In this document: in pieces, positions 37,353 through 45,480 of the stretch | Layout: each line of letters begins with the position of its first letter | Position numbering within the stretch: position 1 is the stretch's first letter | Source: Blautia glucerasea | Lineage (GTDB): Bacteria > Bacillota > Clostridia > Lachnospirales > Lachnospiraceae | DNA: 64,000 nucleotides | Reading direction: 5' to 3' | Assembly: GCF_020537505.1 (NCBI RefSeq) | Contig: NZ_JAJBMO010000008.1 | Location: 1 to 64,000, forward strand | Notes under the pieces: generated by a model | Database searches by the model: none | The model's input: the letters and a program-made list of their open reading frames with translations, nothing else | Told to the model about the DNA's origin: nothing | Made by a program: the position numbers and the translations under genes

Positions 37353-38666
37353 ATGAAAACAGTCGGAATTATTGCAGAATACAATCCATTCCACACAGGG
37401 CATGAATATCAGATAAACTATGTAAGGGAAAAACTTGGGGCAGACTATGTGGTCATTGCCATGAGCGGCGATTTCGTCCAAAGGGGAACCCCTGCTCTTT
37501 TTTCCAAATATGTACGCGCTGAAATGGCTCTTCGAAGCGGAGCAGACCTGGCTCTGGAGCTGCCAGTTTCTATTTCCACTGCCAGCGCAGAGCTTTTTGC
37601 CAGAGGAGGCGTGCAGCTTCTAAACGGACTTGGGGTTACCGATCTGCTTTGTTTTGGAAGCGAATGCGGCAATACGGATATCCTTATGGAGCTGGCAAAA
37701 ATCCTGGTGGAAGAACCAGAAGAATTTCAGACTGCCCTTCGCCAGAATCTGAAAGAGGGGATGACCTTTCCCAAAGCCAGAAGCCTGGCTCTTGCTGCTG
37801 TTCTGCCCGAATCTGAAAAATACCAGCAGATACTTTCTTCCCCTAATAACATTCTTGGGATCGAATATTGCAAGGCTATTTTGCGGGAAAGCAGTTCCAT
37901 TTCACCAGTCGCCATAAAACGCGAGGGAGATGATTATCACGAGAATACTTTATCCGAGAACAAATTTCCCTCTGCTTCCGCGATTCGAAATGCCATTTCA
38001 GGCATAAAGCGTGCAGACAATTGCTCATCAGCCCTTACCGGCAGCATGCACCTTACTTCATCAGATTTTCACGGGGCATCGGCGCAGGGGGACGCCCTCC
38101 TTACGGATCTGACAGAAAACTTTTTACCAAAATCCAGCCGAAATTTGTTTTTACAGGAGGTTTCCGAAAACCGTTTTCTCCTGGAAAATGATCTGGACGT
38201 TCTTTACCGCTACTGTCTTCTTTTGGAAACCGAGGAAAGCCTGTGCACTTACCTGGATCTTTCTCATTCTCTTGCAAGAAGGATCCTCGCCTGCCGGGAT
38301 CAGTACCAGACCTTTTCCCAGTTTGCTGACCTTCTGAAAACCAAGGAGATCACACGTACCAGGATCCAGAGGGCACTGCTTCACATGCTTCTTCATATTC
38401 AGAATGTGCCGGCACAGATTCCTTATGCCCGGGTTCTGGGATTTCGAAAAGACAGTTCTGCACTTCTGGGGGAAATAAAAAAGCGTGGCCGTATTCCTCT
38501 GCTTACCAAATTGCCGGATGCCCCTAAAACACTCGAAAATGTGCCTCAGGCTATGGAGTTGTTAAACGAAACAACCCTCGCATCCAATCTTTACGAAAGT
38601 ATTCTGGCGCAAAAAAATACTGCTGTTTATACGCATGAATACAGACAGCAGATCGTTATTCTATAA
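37353..38666 (+). CDS. tmcAL: tRNA(Met) cytidine acetate ligase
   Basis: 437 residues. Family members use acetate and ATP, through acetyl-AMP, to acetylate the wobble cytidine of elongator tRNA-Met. The N-terminal nucleotidyltransferase motif GIIAEYNPFHTGHEYQ, MSGDFVQRGTP and the middle helical region fit the YlbM/TmcAL family. The start at 37353 follows GAGGTG; the longer frame runs into the pta promoter region. It is divergent from pta, so acetate formation and an acetate-using tRNA enzyme share one control region. Confidence 0.93.
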   Translation: MKTVGIIAEYNPFHTGHEYQINYVREKLGADYVVIAMSGDFVQRGTPALFSKYVRAEMALRSGADLALELPVSISTASAELFARGGVQLLNGLGVTDLLCFGSECGNTDILMELAKILVEEPEEFQTALRQNLKEGMTFPKARSLALAAVLPESEKYQQILSSPNNILGIEYCKAILRESSSISPVAIKREGDDYHENTLSENKFPSASAIRNAISGIKRADNCSSALTGSMHLTSSDFHGASAQGDALLTDLTENFLPKSSRNLFLQEVSENRFLLENDLDVLYRYCLLLETEESLCTYLDLSHSLARRILACRDQYQTFSQFADLLKTKEITRTRIQRALLHMLLHIQNVPAQIPYARVLGFRKDSSALLGEIKKRGRIPLLTKLPDAPKTLENVPQAMELLNETTLASNLYESILAQKNTAVYTHEYRQQIVIL

Positions 38667-38835
38667 TAAGTATTTAGGCAGCGCCTTGTTTTTAATATTT
38701 TTCAGGCAGCTGATTCTCTTCCAAGTCAAACGTGGCAGTTGCCAAGGTCTCGTGCAAGCACGGACTTTGGCCCATTGCCCGCGTAAGTAAAAAGCCCCGG
38801 CTATCACAGTTCTCGTCATAGCCAGGGCTCCATTT
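38667..38835. other. Intergenic region with transporter terminator
   Basis: At 38790-38829 AGCCCCGGCTAT / ATAGCCAGGGCT with T5 on the minus strand ends the ABC transporter operon. A second stem GCCAAGgTC..GTGC / GCAC..GAcTTTGGC lies at 38737-38770 without a T-run. Confidence 0.7.
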
Positions 38836-39630
38836 TTATTTTTCATTAGAAAGAAGAATACGGTCATTATCCAGTTTCTTTCCTGCTCCAACTTTAAACT
38901 TATCAAGCAGGCCTTCCACAGTAAGTCCCTTCTTCTCTTCTTCCTTAATATCCAGAACAATGTCACCGGAATCCATCATCAGAATACGGTTTCCAAGCTC
39001 CAGCGCAGACTGCATATTGTGAGTGATCATCAGACAGGTTAGGTGATGTTCTTCCACAATTCTCTTTGTCAGGTTCAGCACCTTCTCGGCTGTTCCTGGG
39101 TCAAGAGCTGCGGTGTGCTCATCCAGAAGGAGGAGTTTCGGCGGATTCATGGTCGCCATCAAAAGGGTAAGCGCCTGTCTCTGACCACCGGAGAGAAGTC
39201 CCACCGGATGGTTCATGCGGTCTTCCAGTCCAATATCCAGAAGAGCCAGCTGCTCACGGAAGCGCTGTTTGTCACTTTTGGAAATACGGGAAAGCCAGCC
39301 GCCCTTACCAGCTGCAAGAGCAAGATTTTCCAGGATGGTCATTCCAGGTGCCGTTCCTCTCATAGGATCCTGATACAATCGGCCAATATTTTTCGCTCTG
39401 GCATGCTGGGGCATAAATGTAATGTCCTCCCCGTCCAGAACAATGGATCCGGAATCTGTAAGAAAATCCCCACAAATGGCATTAAACATAGTGGATTTTC
39501 CAGCTCCATTGGAACCGATGATGGTTGCGAAATCACCTTTTTCAAGATGAAGGGACAAATCCCTGATCGCAACTTTTTCATTTACCGTTCCCGGGTTAAA
39601 GGTTTTGGAAATATGTGAAAGCTTTAGCAT
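38836..39630 (-). CDS. trpZ: ABC transporter ATPase of the TrpXYZ-type amino-acid importer
   Basis: 264 residues with Walker A GSNGAGKST, signature LSGGQRQALTLL and Walker B LLLLDEHTAALD (His in place of the usual Pro after the Glu). It follows the permease by three bases and is the last gene of the T-box-controlled operon. The symbol is by analogy with streptococcal trpXYZ. Confidence 0.85.
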   Translation of the reverse strand: MLKLSHISKTFNPGTVNEKVAIRDLSLHLEKGDFATIIGSNGAGKSTMFNAICGDFLTDSGSIVLDGEDITFMPQHARAKNIGRLYQDPMRGTAPGMTILENLALAAGKGGWLSRISKSDKQRFREQLALLDIGLEDRMNHPVGLLSGGQRQALTLLMATMNPPKLLLLDEHTAALDPGTAEKVLNLTKRIVEEHHLTCLMITHNMQSALELGNRILMMDSGDIVLDIKEEEKKGLTVEGLLDKFKVGAGKKLDNDRILLSNEK

Positions 39631-39633
39631 GGA

Positions 39634-40566
39634 TCAGATTCCTCCCTTCTGGTGTGTCATTCTTCGTTTCAGCTGCGGCCACTGACGCTTCAGATACGGA
39701 CCGGAGATTGCCAGAATGACAATCACGGAGGATACCAGCTTCAGCATGAAGGCTGGCATGTTAAATCTCAGTGCCACTGTATAGACCAGTCGGAAAATAA
39801 AGGAACCAAGTACCATTCCCACAGCTCTCACAAAGATTCCGCCTTTTCCCAGGATGGTTCCACCGATCAGCAGAGATGCAAGGGCAATGGTAACCATTCC
39901 CTGACCGATATTGATATCCACTGATTTCTGGGACTGGGAAAGAAGACATCCGGACAATGCGGTAAAAGAGTTTGCAATGCAAAGTCCGATAATCGTTGTA
40001 AATACCGGATTGATGGAGGATGACTTCACCATATCCGCATTATTTCCTGTCGCCCGGATTGCAAGACCAAGTCTTGTTTTCAAAAATACTACCAGAAAGG
40101 CAACCACTGCTACTACTGCGATCAGTGCAACAAGAATGTCTGATCTTCCCTTAAGAGGGGTATCTGCCAGGGCATCCTTCATCATGGAAAATACCGTATC
40201 TGTACGGTTCATGTTGATCAGGGAAGAGCCTCCCATCACAGCGATGTTAATGGAATACAAGCCTGTATTCACAATAATTCCGGCAAGCAGGCTGTCTACG
40301 CCCATTTTCGTCTGCAAAAATCCGGTTACAAAGCCGGAACAGATTCCAGCGAGCATTGCTGCCAGGATAGATAAAAAAGGATGTCCGCTGACTGCCACGG
40401 CAGCTCCTACAGCGGCGCCTAAAGTAAAGCAGCCGTCTGTAGAAAGGTCGCAGACATTCAGCATAGAATAACTTAAAAACAATGCAAGGACAGTCAGTGA
40501 ACAGATCAGTCCAAGTTTCAGGGCAGTTTCTCCTAAGGAGAGTGCAGTAGCCAGTGTCACGATCAT
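39634..40566 (-). CDS. trpY: ABC transporter permease of the TrpXYZ-type importer
   Basis: 310 residues with about nine hydrophobic helices, of the branched-chain-amino-acid-like permease fold (SYSMLNVCDLSTDGCFTLGA, an N-terminal signature). It is encoded 16 bases after the binding protein and just before the ATPase. Assignment to tryptophan rests on the upstream T-box. Confidence 0.85.
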   Translation of the reverse strand: MIVTLATALSLGETALKLGLICSLTVLALFLSYSMLNVCDLSTDGCFTLGAAVGAAVAVSGHPFLSILAAMLAGICSGFVTGFLQTKMGVDSLLAGIIVNTGLYSINIAVMGGSSLINMNRTDTVFSMMKDALADTPLKGRSDILVALIAVVAVVAFLVVFLKTRLGLAIRATGNNADMVKSSSINPVFTTIIGLCIANSFTALSGCLLSQSQKSVDINIGQGMVTIALASLLIGGTILGKGGIFVRAVGMVLGSFIFRLVYTVALRFNMPAFMLKLVSSVIVILAISGPYLKRQWPQLKRRMTHQKGGI

Positions 40567-40582
40567 TTCCTCCGGTTAATCA

Positions 40583-41608
40583 TTAATTTGCTTCCAGTTC
40601 GTCAAAGCTCTCTGCTGTCACGATCTCATTTACCTGTGTGCAAAGAGGCTCCATAGCTGCTTTGACAGTTTCAAAATCAAGGCCAAGGCCTTCGCAGGTT
40701 TCTGTATTTACAGTTGCAGTACCGTTGTCAAAGGTCTCTACAGGAGTGGTTGCCGGATCAGCACCGTTTAAAAGAATGTCTGCTACCATGTCTGCTGTTT
40801 TGGCGCCAAGGTTTGCATAGTCAACACCGTATCCTGCAAATGCTCCGTTTAATGCGAAGGAATCAGCTCCTGTGTAGTGTGGGATTCCTGCATCAATGAA
40901 TTTCTCATAGATGGAAAGCTCTGCTGTCATAATGGTGTTGTCTGTTGGGGTAAATACTGCATCTACACCATCTGCAACAAGTGCGTCTGCTGCAAGCTGA
41001 ACCTCATCTGTGGTGGTTCCGGTACGCTCAACATATTCGATTCCATTCTCATCCATGTAAGCTTTTGCTGCTTCAATGGCTGCTGTGGAGGAATCCTGTC
41101 CGATATCATATAAAAGTCCGATCTTCTTGGTATCCGGGTTTACAGCTTCGATCAGTTTCATAATGGAAGCGGTATCCAGATAATCGCTTGTTCCGGTAAG
41201 ATTTGCGCCAGGTGCATCCATGGACTCTACAAGACCTGCACCAACTGGATCTGACACTGCGGAGAATACAACCGGTGTGTCTGTTCCTTCTGTGCTTGCC
41301 TGCATACGCATAGCTACCGGTGTAGCAACGCCAACCATAAGGTCTACGCCGTCTGCCTGGAAGTCAGAGATGATCTGCTCCATAACATTGGCATCTGCAT
41401 TACAGTTGTCATAGGAAATTTCAAAGTTTACACCCTTCTCATCGCCGATTTCTTTCAGGCGGCTTTCCAGATTGTCTACGATCTGGTTCAGGGAAGCGTC
41501 ATCCACGTAGTTGCAGATACCGATCTTATAGTCCTCTGCAAGAACAGGTGTTGCCATCATCATAGTTGCCATTGTTGCTGCTGCGATTGCGATCATTCTT
41601 TTTTTCAT
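40583..41608 (-). CDS. trpX: ABC transporter substrate-binding protein, TrpX-like
   Basis: 341 residues with signal peptide (MKKRMIAIAAATMATMMMAT, cleavage near VLA). The mature part is a periplasmic-binding fold of the PF04392 type: YKIGICNYVDDASLNQIVDNL, VGVATPVAMRMQA, VVFSAVSDPVGAGLV, ADGVDAVFTPTDNTIM. No lipobox cysteine is seen. It is the first gene after a T-box whose specifier reads TGG, so the ligand is probably tryptophan or a precursor. Confidence 0.88.
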   Translation of the reverse strand: MKKRMIAIAAATMATMMMATPVLAEDYKIGICNYVDDASLNQIVDNLESRLKEIGDEKGVNFEISYDNCNADANVMEQIISDFQADGVDLMVGVATPVAMRMQASTEGTDTPVVFSAVSDPVGAGLVESMDAPGANLTGTSDYLDTASIMKLIEAVNPDTKKIGLLYDIGQDSSTAAIEAAKAYMDENGIEYVERTGTTTDEVQLAADALVADGVDAVFTPTDNTIMTAELSIYEKFIDAGIPHYTGADSFALNGAFAGYGVDYANLGAKTADMVADILLNGADPATTPVETFDNGTATVNTETCEGLGLDFETVKAAMEPLCTQVNEIVTAESFDELEAN

Positions 41609-41742
41609 AGTGTTTTTCCTCTCTCTCTTAAAATTGGCTGGAAGATAACTGAGCCGATCCTCCGCATCTTGTCTGCGAGAAAGAATGAGTGGTATCTGTC
41701 TCCCGTGTCCATCAGCAACCGCTGTGGGCTTTCCAGGGTATT

Positions 41743-42065
41743 AAAAAACCGTCTTCAAAAAAACAACATTCCTTGTTGTTCTTTGAGACGGTAATAAAAT
41801 CTTATTATCGCGGTGCCACTCAAATTGACAAATCGTCCACTTTCTCATGTACAAACATACACTCCTGATTGGTAACGGGTTCGGTTCCCGTCGGCGCCTA
41901 CTCTCCCCAATTACAATTTCGGGCCGCCCTCGAAAGTCCATTCCATCAGCCGCTTCATACGAAGATCACACCGTCCTCCGCTCTCTGGCAAGCCATTACT
42001 CAGTCCATTCATAATGACTCAATGTTGCATCTGATTTACTACTCTTTCTCATCGGTTTAACTGAT
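41743..42065 (-). ncRNA. T-box leader RNA with a tryptophan specifier
   Basis: The minus-strand leader has a T-box sequence TGGCACCGCG (41809-41818), a stem I region with GAGTAGTAA and AGAGAG elements, and a specifier context GGAA-TGG-ACTTTCGAG in which TGG (complement of 41938-41940) is the Trp codon. A strong terminator (41743-41792, ACCGTCT..AGACGGT, T6) lies downstream. Uncharged tRNA-Trp should stabilise the antiterminator and switch on the transporter. The gene starts 134 bases past the terminator. Confidence 0.93.
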
Positions 42066-42069
42066 TTAT

Positions 42070-42098
42070 ACTTTAGCACAGTGATGTAAGAATGTCAA
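42070..42098 (-). promoter_or_regulatory. Sigma-A promoter of the T-box operon
   Basis: TTGACA (42093-42098), 17-base spacer, TAAAGT (42070-42075) on the minus strand; transcription would begin at the T-box stem I. Confidence 0.85.
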
Positions 42099-42114
42099 GT
42101 ACAAATTTAAATAT

Positions 42115-42215
42115 AGAGGAACCTTCTTGTGACAGGCACAAGAAGTAGCGCTTGCTTCGCAAAAAAGAGGAACCTTCTTGTGACAGGCACAAGAAGTAGC
42201 GCTTGCTTCGCAAGC
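42115..42215 (-). repeat. Tandem duplication of a 51-bp terminator unit
   Basis: The unit at 42115-42165 is repeated at 42166-42213 almost without change. Each copy holds a CTTCTTGTG/CACAAGAAG hairpin and a GCGCTTGC-type stem (GCTTGC/GCAAGC complete in the second copy). On the minus strand the first hairpin met is followed by CTCTTTTTT, so it ends the UPF0210 operon. Confidence 0.8.
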
Positions 42216-43580
42216 TTAGTTTTTAAAGCTATGGATCGGTGCCGGGATTCTTCCGCCTCTTGCCACAAATGCCTCGCAGGAGAAATTATTCACTGGCATG
42301 ATCGGTGCATAGCCAAGAAGGCCGCCAAATTCAACAGTCTCTCCCACACCTTTTCCAATAACCGGGATCAAACGGACTGCAGTGGTCTTCTGGTTTACCA
42401 TTCCGATTGCTGCTTCATCTGCAATAATGCCGGAAATGGTGGAGGCCTTGGTATCTCCAGGCACTGCGATCATATCAAGTCCTACAGAGCATACACAGGT
42501 CATAGCTTCCAGTTTCTCAATGGTAAGCGCACCTGCAGTTACCGCATCGATCATTCCCTGATCCTCGCTGACTGGAATAAATGCGCCACTTAATCCACCT
42601 ACTGCTGTGGAAGCCATTACGCCGCCTTTTTTTACCTGGTCATTTAACAGGGCAAGAGCTGCTGTAGTTCCAGGCGCACCTGCTCTCTCAAGGCCGATCT
42701 CTTCCAGAATCTCCGCTACACTGTCTCCGATAGCCGGTGTAGGTGCAAGGGAAAGATCCACAATACCAAATGGAACCCCAAGCATCTTAGACGCTTCTCT
42801 GGCAACCAACTGGCCCACACGGGTTACTTTAAATGCAGTACGCTTGATCATTTCACAGAGAGTTTCGAAGTCCTCTCCTCTTACCTTCTCAAGAGCTGTT
42901 TTTACAACGCCAGGTCCGCTGACACCAACATTGATAATGGCATCTGCCTCTGTTACGCCATGGAAGGCGCCTGCCATGAACGGGTTGTCATCTGGTGCAT
43001 TGCAAAATACTACCAGCTTGGCGCAGCCAAGAGAATCCTGATTCCTGGTAGCCTGTGCTGTTTCCAGAACGATCTCGCCCATAAGCTTCACTGCATCCAT
43101 ATTGATCCCGGTCTTTGTGGATCCTACATTTACAGAACTGCACACACGCTCTGTGCTGGCAAGAGCCTGTGGAATGGAACGGATCAGAAGCTCTTCCGCA
43201 GGCGTCATTCCTTTGCTTACAAGAGCGGTATATCCGCCGATAAAGTTTACTCCCACCTTCTTGGCAGCTCGGTCAAGAGTCTTGGCGATGGTCACAAAGT
43301 CTTCTGTGGTTTTACAGGCTGCCCCGCCAATAAGACCAATAGGCGTTACAGAAATACGTTTATTTACAATGGGAATTCCATACTGGGCAGAAATTTTCTC
43401 CCCGGTTTCTACCAGATCCCTGGCATATGTGGTAATTTTGTTATAAATTTTCTCGTTTACTTTATCGAGATCACTGTCAATGCAGTCAAGCAGGCTGATT
43501 CCAAGGGTGATGGTACGCACATCCAGGTTCTCCTGCTCGATCATTTTATTGGTCTCGTTTACCTCAAACATATTAATCAT
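42216..43580 (-). CDS. UPF0210/PFL family protein
   Basis: 454 residues. The family (DUF711-related, distant similarity to pyruvate formate-lyase folds) has no established reaction. Conserved parts seen include [34 protein letters not shown] and [16 protein letters not shown]. It sits 36 bases behind an ACT-domain protein, an arrangement common in Firmicutes and streptococci, which suggests a joint role possibly with amino-acid sensing. No membrane segments. Confidence 0.93.
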   Translation of the reverse strand: MINMFEVNETNKMIEQENLDVRTITLGISLLDCIDSDLDKVNEKIYNKITTYARDLVETGEKISAQYGIPIVNKRISVTPIGLIGGAACKTTEDFVTIAKTLDRAAKKVGVNFIGGYTALVSKGMTPAEELLIRSIPQALASTERVCSSVNVGSTKTGINMDAVKLMGEIVLETAQATRNQDSLGCAKLVVFCNAPDDNPFMAGAFHGVTEADAIINVGVSGPGVVKTALEKVRGEDFETLCEMIKRTAFKVTRVGQLVAREASKMLGVPFGIVDLSLAPTPAIGDSVAEILEEIGLERAGAPGTTAALALLNDQVKKGGVMASTAVGGLSGAFIPVSEDQGMIDAVTAGALTIEKLEAMTCVCSVGLDMIAVPGDTKASTISGIIADEAAIGMVNQKTTAVRLIPVIGKGVGETVEFGGLLGYAPIMPVNNFSCEAFVARGGRIPAPIHSFKN

Positions 43581-43616
43581 AGCGTTCGTGTTCCTTTCTC
43601 CAGATAAGATTATAGA

Positions 43617-43889
43617 TTAGATCCGATGCATTACGTTAAAAATATCCTCATGCTGGCAATGGATCACAACGCCGATCTCATCCCCGAGAGCAGCCAGTTC
43701 CTTGGAAAGAGTTGCAATTTCCTTGTCTGAAGCACTGGTGTCTGCCACCATCATCATGTTAAAATATCCCTGTACAATCGTCTGGGAGATGTCCAGAATA
43801 TTTACCTGGTTCTCTGCAAGATAGGTACATACCTTTGCGATAATACCAACGGTGTCGTTTCCTACTACTGTGATGATTGTTTTTTTCAT
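43617..43889 (-). CDS. ACT-domain protein (UPF0237)
   Basis: 90 residues, almost entirely one ACT ligand-binding domain (KKTIITVVGNDTVGIIAKVCTYL; NILDISQT). Start at 43889 follows AGGAG. Distantly like GcvR-type regulators. It is the first gene of the pair with UPF0210. Confidence 0.93.
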   Translation of the reverse strand: MKKTIITVVGNDTVGIIAKVCTYLAENQVNILDISQTIVQGYFNMMMVADTSASDKEIATLSKELAALGDEIGVVIHCQHEDIFNVMHRI

Positions 43890-44037
43890 GATACTCCTCC
43901 TGTGTTTGGGTCTCACGCCCATATTTGACTGTCTCACGGGAATGTTTTGTCTTATTCTCACATTTCCCATAATCTGTATATAAAAACGGAACATCTGCCA
44001 GAAACCTGGCTTTCACTTTTATCGCCGTTGCATGCTG

Positions 44038-44835
44038 CTACAGCACAACCACGTCTGAAATACTGTCCCGTTTCGCAACCTGTATCTGAAAATCTTTTGA
44101 TTTATATGGATTATCTCCAAGGGTTACCTCTGAGCACACCGTCTCATAAGCAAGGGCCTCGTAGTTATTTTCTTTGCTCAAATGTCCAAGGAAGATTGCC
44201 TTCATATCATCATGCAAAAGCCTGCAAAGCAGCCTTCCCGCATTTTCATTGGAAAGGTGTCCCCGGTCTCCTAAAATACGCTGCTTCAGATAATAGGGAT
44301 AGCTTCCTACCTGCAGCATGCGGATATCATGGTTAGCCTCCAGCAAAAGGGCATTCAGGTTCTGTAGATTATCTACTATGTAATCGTTATATTTCCCAAG
44401 GTCTGTAGCAATCCCAACCGCCTTGTCCTCACACTCCACACGGTAACCAACCGGCTGCGCCGCGTCGTGAGGAATGGAAAAAGGATGTATGGTCAGATCC
44501 TTGATATGAAAATCCTGGTCTTCCACGATCTCATGGAACGTATCCTCTGGAAGATTCTGCATATTTTTCATTCTGCTGATGGCATCTGCGGTTCCACCTG
44601 TGGTATAAACCGGAATGTGATATCTGCGTGCCATCACCCCAAGCCCGCTGATATGGTCGGAATGCTCATGAGTAACCAGAATGGCGTCAATGTCCCTGCC
44701 AGTAATCTCCAGCTGGTTCAGTCCCTGCTCGATCCTTTTTCCGCTGATCCCTGTATCTACAAGAACATGTGTCTCTTCTGATCCCACATAAATACAGTTC
44801 CCACTGCTTCCACTGGCAATGCTACAAAGTCTCAT
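44038..44835 (-). CDS. Metallo-beta-lactamase fold hydrolase, WalJ/YycJ-like
   Basis: 265 residues. The zinc ligands THEHSDH, a later Asp and HLSKENN fit the YycJ/WalJ group of MBL-fold nucleases or hydrolases. The opening CSIASGSSGNCIYVG is characteristic. In Bacillus the homologue belongs to the WalRK operon; here it overlaps coaE by 14 bases and follows polA, so a DNA-related role is possible but unproven. Confidence 0.9.
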   Translation of the reverse strand: MRLCSIASGSSGNCIYVGSEETHVLVDTGISGKRIEQGLNQLEITGRDIDAILVTHEHSDHISGLGVMARRYHIPVYTTGGTADAISRMKNMQNLPEDTFHEIVEDQDFHIKDLTIHPFSIPHDAAQPVGYRVECEDKAVGIATDLGKYNDYIVDNLQNLNALLLEANHDIRMLQVGSYPYYLKQRILGDRGHLSNENAGRLLCRLLHDDMKAIFLGHLSKENNYEALAYETVCSEVTLGDNPYKSKDFQIQVAKRDSISDVVVL

Positions 44836-45421
44836 TTCTTCTTACTCCTTCATCGATCTGCTTCCACGTTTTTTCCAGATCGCCATTATTTTCTATCACG
44901 TAATCTGTGTGGGCACGGAAATATGCTTCGCTGGCCTGGTTTCCAATAATTCCAAGAGACTTCTCCCTTGTATATCCTCTGCTCTCCATCAGGCGCTGAA
45001 TACGGACTTCCTCATCTGTGTAAATATACCATACTTCATCGCAAAAATCCTGGTAATGTTCTTCCAGAAAAAGGGCAGCCTCCACAATGCACAGCTTTCT
45101 CCCTTTTCTTTTCTGTTCCTCCAGGCTTTTTAAAATATATTGTTTCACAGCCGGATGAATGATCCCGTTTAAGCGGGTCAAAAAAACCGGTTGTCCAAAT
45201 ACTACATCGGAAACCCTCTTCCGGTCAATAGTTTTATCATTTTTTATCACTTCTTTTCCAAACAGATCGATGACAGGCTGGTAACACTCCTGTCCCGGTT
45301 CCATTACAATATGTCCCACTTCATCTGCCTGTATGACAAAAGCATTGTATTTTTTCTCCAGATAGGCAAGCACCGTACTCTTCCCGGCGCCTACACCTCC
45401 TGTTATCCCAATTATCTTCAT
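44822..45421 (-). CDS. coaE: Dephospho-CoA kinase
   Basis: 199 residues; phosphorylates dephospho-CoA in the last step of coenzyme A synthesis. P-loop GITGGVGAGKST, DEVGH and the RLNGIIHP segment are typical. It follows polA by 59 bases on the same strand and overlaps the WalJ-like gene, a common Firmicute order (polA-coaE). Confidence 0.96.
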   Translation of the reverse strand: MKIIGITGGVGAGKSTVLAYLEKKYNAFVIQADEVGHIVMEPGQECYQPVIDLFGKEVIKNDKTIDRKRVSDVVFGQPVFLTRLNGIIHPAVKQYILKSLEEQKRKGRKLCIVEAALFLEEHYQDFCDEVWYIYTDEEVRIQRLMESRGYTREKSLGIIGNQASEAYFRAHTDYVIENNGDLEKTWKQIDEGVRRNETL

Positions 45422-45480
45422 TTGTTTTATTTCCTGCTGATTCTGGCTTTCTTCTCCTTTATTTTAACAACATCCAGTTT

